Position numbers and translations under genes: made by a program
Notes under the pieces: model-generated
The model's database searches: none
What the model was told of the DNA's origin: nothing
The model's input: only the letters and a program-made list of their open reading frames with translations
Assembly (NCBI GenBank): GCA_028877215.1
Contig: JAPPFJ010000009.1
Coordinates: forward strand, 1-64,000
DNA length: 64,000 nt
From: Gemmatimonadota bacterium
GTDB lineage: Bacteria > Latescibacterota > UBA2968 > GCA-2709665
Reading direction: 5' to 3'
In this document: in pieces, positions 44,523 through 52,218 of the stretch
How positions within the stretch are numbered: position 1 is the stretch's first letter
Layout: every line of letters begins with the position of its first letter

Positions 44523-45095
44523 GTGGCACTCCTCGAAATAAAGAAATTCGGCTGCCCGACACTCAGAAGGAGGGCGCGGCGGGTAGAAGCGATTACGGTA
44601 GACGTGCGCACCCTCGTGGACGATATGTTCGAGACAATGTACGCTGCGGAGGGGATAGGGCTGGCGGCGCCCCAGGTTGGCGTAAGTCTGTGTGTGGTGG
44701 TCCTGGACGTCAGCCCCGGCGATCCGGAGGCCGAGGCAACGGCTTTGATCAACCCGGAGCTGAGCCAGGGTGAGGGCGAGGTCGTCGGAGAGGAGGGGTG
44801 CCTGAGCCTGCCGGGCGTTGTGGGAGACGTCAAACGCCTGGCGCAGGTCCGGGTCGACGCCCTGGACAGGGACGGAAACGCCTTCAGCGCGGTGATGTCG
44901 GATATTTCGGCCCGCGCTGTTCAGCACGAGGTCGACCACCTGAACGGCGTTCTGGTGACGGATCACTTCAGCGCAATCAAACGGAACCTCCTGCGCAGCC
45001 AACTCGTTGCGTTGAAACGCGAAGGCAGCCGCCAGAGGCGTGGGCCGATCCACGTGGATCCGGTCCCCGCGGACAGTTCGAGAGCCCCCACGTGA
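44523..45095 (+). CDS. def: Peptide deformylase
   Basis: A 190-residue metalloenzyme that removes the formyl group from nascent N-terminal methionine. All three motifs are intact: GIGLAAPQVG (about 44-53), EGCLSLPG (about 97-104) with the metal-binding cysteine, and QHEVDHLNG with the HExxH histidines. A 20-residue basic, proline-containing tail extends the C-terminus. It starts with GTG and overlaps the next gene by four bases. fmt, its usual neighbour, is not adjacent. Confidence 0.95.
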   Translation: MALLEIKKFGCPTLRRRARRVEAITVDVRTLVDDMFETMYAAEGIGLAAPQVGVSLCVVVLDVSPGDPEAEATALINPELSQGEGEVVGEEGCLSLPGVVGDVKRLAQVRVDALDRDGNAFSAVMSDISARAVQHEVDHLNGVLVTDHFSAIKRNLLRSQLVALKREGSRQRRGPIHVDPVPADSSRAPT

Positions 45096-45922
45096 ACCAG
45101 CGCATTGATCTGCATCTGCACTCGACCTGCTCCGACGGGACATCCACGCCGAGGAAGGTTGTTCGCCGGGCCGCGGAAGCCGGACTCAGCGTGATCAGTC
45201 TGACGGATCACGACTCGACCGAGGGTGTAGCAGAGGCGCAGGACGAAGGCGCCCGGCTGGGCGTCGAAGTGGTGCCGGGAACCGAGCTGAGCGCAAGGAA
45301 CGACGGTACCGACGTGCATATTCTGGGGTACTTCATCGATCCGGATCACCCGGATCTGATCTCGTGGCTCGACACCTTTCGACAGGCCAGGCTGCAGCGG
45401 GCGGAACGAATCGTGAGGAAGCTGAATCGCATGGGGTTGCGCGTGCCCCTCGAGCAGGTTCTGGCCAGGGCGGGACCCGGCGCGATAGGACGACCGCATA
45501 TTGCCGATGTGATGGTGGAAGAAGGCCTGGTTTTTTCGGTCGACGAAGCGTTCCATAAATACCTCGGGTATTCGAAGCCGGCTTATGTCGACAAATACTC
45601 GCAGTCGCCCGCCCGGGCCATCCAGGTGATCAGGGCCGCCGGCGGGCTGGCATGCCTTGCCCACCCCGGGTTGTATCGGCGGGACGACCTGATTCCGGAC
45701 ATGATATCCGCCGGGCTGGACGGTATCGAGGTGCGGCACACCAAGCACAATGCCTCGCAGGTCGCCAGATACTCGAATATTGCAGCGGAGAACAACCTCC
45801 TGTGCACCGGAGGCTCCGATTGCCATGGCGACGGCAGGGGGAATCCGATAATCGGAACCGTGGATGTGCCGATGTCCTACGTGGAAGCGATGAGGGAACG
45901 CTTGAAATCTGGAGGAAACTGA
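45092..45922 (+). CDS. PHP-domain phosphoesterase
   Basis: A 276-residue enzyme of the PHP family, related to 3',5'-nucleoside bisphosphate phosphatase (YciV/RnaAM). Metal-binding motifs are in order: DLHLHSTCSDG (6-16), SLTDHDS, a mid-protein H in GRPHIADVM, LAHPGLY and the final GGSDCHG. It begins with GTG overlapping the def stop codon as GTGA, so it is probably coupled to def. Which phosphoester it hydrolyses is uncertain. Confidence 0.88.
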   Translation: MNQRIDLHLHSTCSDGTSTPRKVVRRAAEAGLSVISLTDHDSTEGVAEAQDEGARLGVEVVPGTELSARNDGTDVHILGYFIDPDHPDLISWLDTFRQARLQRAERIVRKLNRMGLRVPLEQVLARAGPGAIGRPHIADVMVEEGLVFSVDEAFHKYLGYSKPAYVDKYSQSPARAIQVIRAAGGLACLAHPGLYRRDDLIPDMISAGLDGIEVRHTKHNASQVARYSNIAAENNLLCTGGSDCHGDGRGNPIIGTVDVPMSYVEAMRERLKSGGN

Positions 45923-46009
45923 GTTTGCTTTGCGGCGACCTGGGCCGCGCGTTCGCCTGGTGCATACGTCGCCGGAAGCACGACGACTGAGTCTGGATGG
46001 TGCAATCCG

Positions 46010-46990
46010 ATGCTGCCGGACAGGGCTTTTTTTGACGAAAACCGGGCCGATCTCTATTTTTTGAACACTCGCGAGGTGCTGTCGCGGGAGGGGATCGATC
46101 CGGTTGTTACGATGGAGGTGTTTCCCAACGGGCACGGTACGCTTTGCGGCATGGCCGAGGTGCTCGAGAATCTGGCTGAGGTCTTGCCCGAGGATGCGTC
46201 CGTCTGGGCGCTGGGCGAGGGTCAGCCGATGACCCGAAAGGAAGTCGTACTCCGTATAAGGGCGCGTTACAGCAGCTTTGGCGTCTATGAGACCGCCTAT
46301 CTCGGTACGCTTGCCCAGAAGAGCGGCTGGGCGACGGCGGCGCGGGCCTGCGTGGAGGCAGCGGCGGGTATTCCGGTGATCAGCTTCGGCGCACGGCACG
46401 TCCATCCGGCGATTTCGGATCAGATGGAATATTCCGCACTGGTTGGCGGGTGTTCCGGTTGTGCCACACCGGCGGGGGCGCGGTTGGCAGGCCACGAGCC
46501 GACGGGCACCATGCCTCATGCGCTGATGTTGATCATGGGTGACACGCTGACGGCGGCCAGGGCCTTCGACCGACACATGCCGGAATCGATCCGGCGCATC
46601 GTGCTGGCGGATACGTTTATGGACGAGATGGAGGAGAGCGTGCGGTTGGCGCGGAAGATGGGTGGACGGCTGCTGGGCGTGCGCCTTGACACACCCTCTG
46701 AGCTGGGCGGCGTGACGCCCGATCTCGTGAGTCGGGTTCGAAGCGGGCTGGATCGCGCGGGGCATCGGGAGGTGAAGATCTACGTGAGCGGCGGAATGAC
46801 GCCGGAGCGCATCCGGGAGTTCGTGGCGAAAGGTTCCGCGGTGGACGGGTTCGGCGTAGGCAGCGCAATTAGCGGCGCCTCTCCCATCGATTTTACGTCC
46901 GATATCAAGGCCGTCGGAAGGCGGTCGGTGGCGAAGCGGGGGCGTAAGCCGGGGTTGACGGAGAATACCAGGCTCAGAAGCGTGCATTGA
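46010..46990 (+). CDS. Nicotinate phosphoribosyltransferase
   Basis: A 326-residue enzyme that makes nicotinate mononucleotide from nicotinate and PRPP in NAD salvage. Characteristic segments are FGARHVHPAISDQMEYSAL (active-site region), a GTMPHALMLIMGDT loop and a C-terminal phosphate-binding KIYVSGGMTPERIREF. It belongs to the short form of the family, about 100 residues shorter than E. coli PncB. It lies on the same strand after the PHP gene. Confidence 0.9.
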   Translation: MLPDRAFFDENRADLYFLNTREVLSREGIDPVVTMEVFPNGHGTLCGMAEVLENLAEVLPEDASVWALGEGQPMTRKEVVLRIRARYSSFGVYETAYLGTLAQKSGWATAARACVEAAAGIPVISFGARHVHPAISDQMEYSALVGGCSGCATPAGARLAGHEPTGTMPHALMLIMGDTLTAARAFDRHMPESIRRIVLADTFMDEMEESVRLARKMGGRLLGVRLDTPSELGGVTPDLVSRVRSGLDRAGHREVKIYVSGGMTPERIREFVAKGSAVDGFGVGSAISGASPIDFTSDIKAVGRRSVAKRGRKPGLTENTRLRSVH

Positions 46991-47026
46991 CGAAACACGC
47001 CCTCCGCCGCCGGTATCTCCGATATG

Positions 47027-47096
47027 AGAAGCTGTTTGAAAATTCCCGGTGAGTCCCGCGCGCGCGAAGCCCGCTTGCAGTTTTAAGACAGCTTCT
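47027..47096 (+). repeat. Repeat R1, copy c (short form), leader of moaD
   Basis: A 70-base internal-deletion form with ends AGAAGCTGTTTGAAAATT and TTTTAAGACAGCTTCT and the left-core word CGGTGAGTCCCG. It ends about 20 bases before the moaD ATG, in the same orientation as the other copies relative to their genes. Confidence 0.8.
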
Positions 47097-47116
47097 GTAA
47101 GAAGTGGAGAAGGAAT

Positions 47117-47419
47117 ATGGAGGTCAAGGTCCTGTTTTTCGCGTCGTGCAGGGATCTGGTCGGGACGCCGGAGGCGTCTGTTTCGCTGCCCGAGCGGGCC
47201 AGCGTCGCCGACCTGCTGGCGCGGTTGGCGGAGGAGCATCCCCGGTTGCAGGAAATGGAAGGCAGTCTGATGGTATCGGTCAACCAGGCGTACGTGGATC
47301 GGACCCGGTGGCTCAGTGACGGGGACGAGGTGGCGTTCATCCCGCCGGTAAGCGGGGGAGCATCGGCCGACGGCATCGCAGGAGACGGGTCGGGGGAAGG
47401 AAGAACCCATGTCCGGTGA
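47117..47419 (+). CDS. moaD: Molybdopterin synthase small subunit MoaD with C-terminal extension
   Basis: A 100-residue ubiquitin-fold sulfur carrier of molybdopterin synthase. Family text includes VLFFASCRDLVGTPE and VNQAYVD, and the sequence reaches the canonical FIPPVSGG, which normally ends the protein so that the terminal glycine can be thiocarboxylated. Here translation continues for 19 residues (ASADGIAGDGSGEGRTHVR) before the stop, which overlaps the moaE start. Activity would need cleavage after GG. AAGGA lies just upstream of the ATG. Confidence 0.88.
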   Translation: MEVKVLFFASCRDLVGTPEASVSLPERASVADLLARLAEEHPRLQEMEGSLMVSVNQAYVDRTRWLSDGDEVAFIPPVSGGASADGIAGDGSGEGRTHVR

Positions 47420-47861
47420 TCTGTACCGCATTCAGGAAGGACCCATTTTGGCCGACGCGCTGCACGACGCCGTGCTGAGAGATTCGGATGGCGCGGTGGC
47501 GACCTTCGCGGGGGTGGTGCGAGACCATTCGATGGGGCGTCGGACCAGCTATCTGGTGTACGATGCCTACAGGGAAATGGCGGAAAAGAAAATGGAGGAG
47601 ATCGGCCGGGAGGTGAAGGGAAAGTGGGAGGTGGACCGGGTGGGCATGCTGCATCGGGTGGGGCGATTGGAGATCGGAGAGACCAGCGTGCTGATTGCGA
47701 TATCCGCGCCGCACCGCAAGGCGGCCCTGGAGGCCTGCCATTACGCGATCGACCGGCTGAAGGAAACCGTGCCTATCTGGAAAAAGGAGGTATGGACGGA
47801 CGGCGAAGAATGGATTGAAGGCGATCCGTCGGCCGCAGGAAACACAGCGGTCAACAGATAA
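47409..47861 (+). CDS. moaE: Molybdopterin synthase catalytic subunit MoaE
   Basis: A 150-residue catalytic subunit that converts precursor Z into molybdopterin using sulfur from MoaD. Conserved segments are FAGVVRDHSMGR, LVYDAYREMAEKKM, HRVGRLEIGETSVLIA and VPIWKKE with the active-site lysine. It overlaps moaD by 11 bases in a different frame. No other molybdenum-cofactor gene is nearby. Confidence 0.95.
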   Translation: MSGDLYRIQEGPILADALHDAVLRDSDGAVATFAGVVRDHSMGRRTSYLVYDAYREMAEKKMEEIGREVKGKWEVDRVGMLHRVGRLEIGETSVLIAISAPHRKAALEACHYAIDRLKETVPIWKKEVWTDGEEWIEGDPSAAGNTAVNR

Positions 47862-47933
47862 CAGTCAGCTGTCAGCGGCAAGATCGCAAATCCACGAGAC
47901 GGTCCTTTCAGGTCTATCTGACCCGCCGCCCGG

Positions 47934-48093
47934 TCTGGGTGGGGGGTTTTTCCGTGTTATTCCGTCCATCTCCGTAGTCCGGAAGTTTCTGACGCGCTTG
48001 CAGGCCACCCAATTCCAATTTGCGCCACTGAGGTGATTCACGGAAAAACCGGCCCCCCGCCGAGTCACGTGAATTTGAAAAAGGACGTAAATA
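47934..48093 (+). repeat. Repeat R7, copy b
   Basis: A roughly 160-base element whose ends GGGGGGTTTTTCCGTG and CACGGAAAAACCGGCCCCCC are complementary, with internal CAGGCCACCCAATTCC. It ends 13 bases before the glutaminyl cyclase start, in the same orientation as copy a. Confidence 0.8.
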
Positions 48094-48106
48094 ACAGGAA
48101 ACAGAT

Positions 48107-48970
48107 TTGAAGACTGTCCTATACCTTCGCCATCTGCCGGGAATCATCCTGTCCCTGTGCGCCGCCTTACTTCTGACGAGTCCACTTGCAATCGATCAGG
48201 TTGCCGCCCGGCAGGCGTCGCCGGATCGTCGAGCGTCATCACAGGCGGACTCGACTGCCCGGCAGGGGCCTCGACAGTATACGTTCCGCATCATAAACAC
48301 GTATCCCCACGATCACGGCGCGTTTACCCAGGGGCTCGTCTATGAGGACGGCTTCCTGTACGAGGGAACCGGGCTCTACGGTCGGTCCTCGTTGCGCAAG
48401 GTCGTACTCGAAACCGGCGAGGTCACGCGGATTCAGCCGCTGGAATCCCGCTATTTCGGCGAAGGGATTACGATTTTCGGCAATCGCATCATTCAATTGA
48501 CGTGGGTGGCGCGGACCGGATTTGTCTACAACAGAGAGACATTCGAACGCCTGCGGTCGTTCACCTATTCATCCGAGGGGTGGGGGATCACGCACGACGG
48601 CCGGCGGCTGATCGTGAGCGATGGGACGCCGACGCTGTATTTCAGAGATCCCGACACGTTCGAGGAGGTGGGGCGGGTGGAAGTCCGGGACAATACAGGA
48701 CCGGTGACCCGGCTCAATGAACTGGAATACGTAGAGGGTGAAATCTACGCCAATGTCTGGGAATCGGACCAGATCGCGAGGATCGACCCGGAGTCCGGCA
48801 GGGTGGTGGGCTGGATCGACTTGGCGGGATTGATGCCCGGAAGGGAACGACTCGGTGCGGATGCCGCGCTGAACGGAATTGCGTATGACGGGTATGGGAA
48901 GCGCCTGTTCGTGACAGGAAAACGATGGCCGAAGCTGTTCGAGATTGAAGTGGTGCGCAGAAAAGAGTGA
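48107..48970 (+). CDS. Secreted glutaminyl-peptide cyclotransferase (beta-propeller type)
   Basis: A 287-residue protein with an N-terminal signal peptide (GIILSLCAALLLTSPLA) and a glutamine cyclotransferase beta-propeller that converts N-terminal Gln to pyroglutamate. Family text includes YPHDHGAFTQGLVYEDGFLYEGTG (split here as YPHDHGAFTQGLVY and EGTGLYG), RYFGEGI, and NELEYVEGEIYANVW. It begins with TTG, with AGGAAA upstream. It converges with the next gene across two hairpins. Confidence 0.88.
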   Translation: MKTVLYLRHLPGIILSLCAALLLTSPLAIDQVAARQASPDRRASSQADSTARQGPRQYTFRIINTYPHDHGAFTQGLVYEDGFLYEGTGLYGRSSLRKVVLETGEVTRIQPLESRYFGEGITIFGNRIIQLTWVARTGFVYNRETFERLRSFTYSSEGWGITHDGRRLIVSDGTPTLYFRDPDTFEEVGRVEVRDNTGPVTRLNELEYVEGEIYANVWESDQIARIDPESGRVVGWIDLAGLMPGRERLGADAALNGIAYDGYGKRLFVTGKRWPKLFEIEVVRRKE

Positions 48971-48992
48971 TTCGGATTGACAAGGCACGGGA

Positions 48993-49041
48993 TCCCGGGG
49001 CTCTGCCCCGGGAATTGGAGGCGCGGCGCAAGCCGCGCCTC
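48993..49041. terminator. Tandem hairpins between convergent genes
   Basis: Two perfect hairpins: TCCCGGGG/CCCCGGGA (48993-49000 and 49006-49013) and GAGGCGCGGC/GCCGCGCCTC (49018-49027 and 49032-49041, loop GCAA). The second runs into the stop codon of the minus-strand gene and is followed rightward by ATTTGTT. Together they could stop transcription from either side. Confidence 0.65.
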
Positions 49042-50428
49042 ATTTGTTGTGGCGCCATTTGAGGAGCGTGCCGATGTCCATCAGATACGTGGAGTCTGAT
49101 TTGTCGCGATCCGGGCGATCCCTGAGGGATTCGACTCTTCCGGTGGTGGATCGGCAGAGCCCATTGAAGACATTCGCGGGTACTTCGATGCGGTTGTGGG
49201 TCTTGTAGAAGGCGCGAACGAGTTCCGACCGGGCGGGAATCATGGTCCCCGTGGGCGTGCCTGCGCCGTCGATACGAAAGTCCCGGTCGTATTCCCAGCC
49301 CATGCAATAGTCTCCAGTGCGCGTCTGAAGGAACGTGGCGAAATTGAGGGCCGCGCAGAGGCGGTCCCTTAGTGGATCGGAAAAGGGATGGTCGACGGGG
49401 AGGACGTCGTAGAGCGAAGCGAGGCCGTTGGCGGTGATGGACTGATAGCCGATATGGAAATTGTGACCCGGCCAGCCGCCTCGGGGCAGTTGCGCGAAGA
49501 AGACGCCGCCGCGCGTTCGCCAGATGGCCGTCTCCAGGTAACTTTCTTCTCCGGTGAACGCGTACAGCAGGGAAAGAAACCAGAGCGCGAATGCATCGTA
49601 GTTGTTGTTTCCGGTAACGGGACAGGTCGTCGTCCAGTCCGCGGCCCGTCGAACGGCGTTGAGGTATGCCTCCTTTCCGGTAACCCGAAAGCCCTCCGCA
49701 AGGGCCAGGCCCGCCCAGCCCGTATCGTAGAAGTTGTCGCGCTGGTTCATCACGCCACCGGGAACGCCCGTGTACCACCAGCGGAAGGCGCCGTTCTCGT
49801 CCTGCTCCGCAAGGAGATAGTCCAGGCCGTCGACAGCCAGCTTCCGGTACTGCTCGTGGCCCAGCGCTTCGTAGCCGTACAGATAACCCAGGATGACGTT
49901 CGAGGGACAGCGGTACGCGGGTTTCTCCGCATCCGTGACCGTACCCCAGCCGCCATCCGGGTTGCGGCACGCTTCGCATTCCGCATGCGCCGTCTGGAAC
50001 GCCGCATCCAGCGTTCCGGCGTCTGTCGCGTCGAAGGCGTAGTTCGCATCGATAATGCGGTCGCGGGGCGCAACCGGAAAGCCGTCGGCCAGGCGGCGGC
50101 CGGGTACGACCACTTCAAACGATTCGGTGGCGATGGCCCTGAAGTTCTGCGCCCTGGAAAGGACCTGCGCCGTGATGAGATATGTTCCCGGTTGATAATC
50201 GGTTTCAAGGCCGCAGTCGAACCGGAGAACCGTGTGCCCGTCGTCCAGGTCCCGGTTGACCTCCCCGGATGAGTACCGCGTTGCGCCCAGGGGATCGTTG
50301 ATCGCGAGCCGGGCCTGGACTGTCTGTTCGTCCATCCCGATCACGTGGAGGTCGATGGAGATCGTCTGTCCGGGAACGAAGCCGAAGCTCTTGTCGGGAA
50401 TGGAAATGAGGAGACAGGGGTCCGGCAT
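49040..50428 (-). CDS. Hypothetical protein with N-terminal beta domain and alpha/alpha-barrel-like region
   Basis: A 462-residue protein of unknown function. Residues about 1-110 look like a beta sandwich of the macroglobulin type (FGFVPGQTISIDLHVIG, VARLAINDPLG-like text, then QPGTYLITAQVLS). The rest repeats short helical units with aromatic and glycine turns (GYLYGYEALG, YDTGWAGLALAEGF, YDAFALWFLSLLYAFTG), typical of (alpha/alpha)6 barrels found in glycoside hydrolases, lyases and prenyl cyclases. There is no signal peptide. It lies on the minus strand with the CocE-like and heparinase-like genes, suggesting a shared polymer- or glycan-related role. Confidence 0.65.
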   Translation of the reverse strand: MPDPCLLISIPDKSFGFVPGQTISIDLHVIGMDEQTVQARLAINDPLGATRYSSGEVNRDLDDGHTVLRFDCGLETDYQPGTYLITAQVLSRAQNFRAIATESFEVVVPGRRLADGFPVAPRDRIIDANYAFDATDAGTLDAAFQTAHAECEACRNPDGGWGTVTDAEKPAYRCPSNVILGYLYGYEALGHEQYRKLAVDGLDYLLAEQDENGAFRWWYTGVPGGVMNQRDNFYDTGWAGLALAEGFRVTGKEAYLNAVRRAADWTTTCPVTGNNNYDAFALWFLSLLYAFTGEESYLETAIWRTRGGVFFAQLPRGGWPGHNFHIGYQSITANGLASLYDVLPVDHPFSDPLRDRLCAALNFATFLQTRTGDYCMGWEYDRDFRIDGAGTPTGTMIPARSELVRAFYKTHNRIEVPANVFNGLCRSTTGRVESLRDRPDRDKSDSTYLMDIGTLLKWRHNK

Positions 50429-50491
50429 CTCGCAACGTCCTTTTCTCGGGTAGGGACGTCGTCGCCCTGCAGACGCTTCGTCGGTTCTCCG

Positions 50492-52171
50492 CTATCGTGT
50501 TACCGGGATAACGGGCAGGACGATATGGGATGGATATTGTCTCGAGTGATGGACGGTCTGATGGGCCTGCCGCATTTCGGTCTCGCTACCCAGGGAGCCG
50601 CCCGTGTTCAGATTACGGTCGAACCGGGGGAAGTTCGACGACGAGATTTCGAGGCGGACACGGTGGCCCTTCCTGAAGACGTTTCCCGTGACACCCAGGT
50701 CGATTTCAAAGGCGTACACGTTGCCGGGTTCGAGCAAAGACGAGTGGGTAAAGCCCTCTCGAAAACGGGCCCTCAGGATGCCGTCGCAAAGGTTCATGGC
50801 GTACCCCGATGGTGACACGTCCACCAGCTTGGCGGTCCAGTCCGTGTCCGTACAGTCTGTCGCGGCGTAGAGGACGACCTTGACGGGACCGGTGACTTCC
50901 AGGTCCGTTTCCATCGGGGCGCTGGAATAGCAGAGTACGTCGCTCCGCATTTCCACCGGGCGCTGGTCCTGCGGACCCCAGGGGACGATATGGGGGGAGC
51001 AGCAGTTGTTTCCGCCCATGGTCGGCGCCGGATAGCGCGGATCGTAGGTGTAGTGATCGGGGTGCTCTTCGCCCGGCGGATCGGTGCAGAGGCAGCCGTC
51101 GCCGAGCAGCGTGTTGGCCTGGCCGGTCGAATGCAGATGCCATTTTTCCCACCGGGTCCGGGCGAGCGGCCACTCGTATTCGTCCCGCCACCGGTTGACC
51201 CCCATGATGAAGAGCCTCAGCGGCGGTTCGTCCGCAATGCCGTTGTCGATGCCATTGAGCCAGTAGTCGAACCAGCGCTGTTCCAGGCTCTCGAAGTCCA
51301 CCATGGAAGGCGCCCCGAAGTCCACGTCGCCGGTCTTTGGCGACGCGCTGAGGGCGTGCGGCCACGGACCCACGATGAGTTTGCTTTTCTTCGCTTCTTC
51401 CGAGCCGCCATTGTGACGAAGGCCGTTGTAGTTGCTGAAAGTCTGGGCGGCGTAGAGGTCGTACCAGCCGCCCATGTTGAACGCGGGCGCGATGATATCG
51501 GCCCAGCGGGTCTCGTCGTTGAATTCCTCCCAGTAATCGTCGTAGGCGTCGTGTTCGACCCAGTCTTTCCAGAAGTCGACGTCGCGGCCAGCGTTTTCGT
51601 CCATTTTGTTGACAGGCAGCGCCCGGAAGGCTTCGGTCCAGTTGTGAAACTCGATGGTCTGGCCGGTGCGGGCGTTGGTGCGCATGCCCCAGGTGAGCAT
51701 GACGTTGAGCTGGAATGCGCCGCCGGGGTGGACGAGTCCGGTGTAGTAGTCGGCACAGATGACCCGCGGCGCCATGCACTTGAGATAACGGCTGCCGTAC
51801 GGCGCGCTGCGCCACTGAACAGCGCCGCCGTAGGAACTTCCGGCCATGCCTATCCTGCCGCTGCACCACTCCCGGTTCCCGATCCACTCCTGGGTATCGT
51901 ACCCGTCTTCACCCTCACGAAACGCGTAATAGGTGCCCTCGGAGTCCCATCGTCCGCGGCAGTCCTGAAGTACGCAGGCGTATCCGTTATTGGCCAGCCT
52001 CCTGGCCTTTTCGACCATCCCGTCGGCGTTATTGCTGTACGGCGTGCGCATCAGAACCGTGGGGAATGTTCCGTGGGCGCGCGGCAGGTAGATGTCCGCC
52101 GAGAGGTTGATCCCGTCGCGCATCGGGACCTTCACGTCCAGTTGCATGTCTACGTTGTAGTTGGGCAGCAT
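50492..52171 (-). CDS. CocE/NonD family (X-Pro dipeptidyl-peptidase-like) hydrolase
   Basis: A 559-residue alpha/beta hydrolase with a C-terminal jelly-roll domain. The nucleophile elbow is GMAGSSYGGAVQW (Ser113), the acid lies near GGWYDLY and the histidine in VGPWPHA. The C-terminal domain shows DWTAKLVDVSPSGYAMNLCDG and VRLEISSSNFPRFDRN. Relatives hydrolyse esters and acyl bonds (cocaine esterase, glutaryl acylase). I start it at the ATG at 52171, with GAGG upstream; the frame continues upstream into the next gene. No signal peptide is seen. Confidence 0.9.
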   Translation of the reverse strand: MLPNYNVDMQLDVKVPMRDGINLSADIYLPRAHGTFPTVLMRTPYSNNADGMVEKARRLANNGYACVLQDCRGRWDSEGTYYAFREGEDGYDTQEWIGNREWCSGRIGMAGSSYGGAVQWRSAPYGSRYLKCMAPRVICADYYTGLVHPGGAFQLNVMLTWGMRTNARTGQTIEFHNWTEAFRALPVNKMDENAGRDVDFWKDWVEHDAYDDYWEEFNDETRWADIIAPAFNMGGWYDLYAAQTFSNYNGLRHNGGSEEAKKSKLIVGPWPHALSASPKTGDVDFGAPSMVDFESLEQRWFDYWLNGIDNGIADEPPLRLFIMGVNRWRDEYEWPLARTRWEKWHLHSTGQANTLLGDGCLCTDPPGEEHPDHYTYDPRYPAPTMGGNNCCSPHIVPWGPQDQRPVEMRSDVLCYSSAPMETDLEVTGPVKVVLYAATDCTDTDWTAKLVDVSPSGYAMNLCDGILRARFREGFTHSSLLEPGNVYAFEIDLGVTGNVFRKGHRVRLEISSSNFPRFDRNLNTGGSLGSETEMRQAHQTVHHSRQYPSHIVLPVIPVTR

Positions 52172-52218
52172 TGGTTTCCTCGTTTTTGGGGGTATTTCGC
52201 TGTTGCGCGTTGGAACGA

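Noticed and set aside
45054..45066. GATCCACGTGGATC-like palindrome as a third parS
   Set aside because: It shares only the CACGTG core with parS and lacks the flanking TGTTTC/GGAACA; it lies within def codons.
44963..47431. Very long open frame (over 800 codons) on the minus strand opposite def, the PHP gene and the nicotinate phosphoribosyltransferase
   Set aside because: It lies antisense to four recognisable genes, its translation is Arg/His/Pro-rich without family motifs, and it has no Shine-Dalgarno. GC-rich third positions explain its openness.
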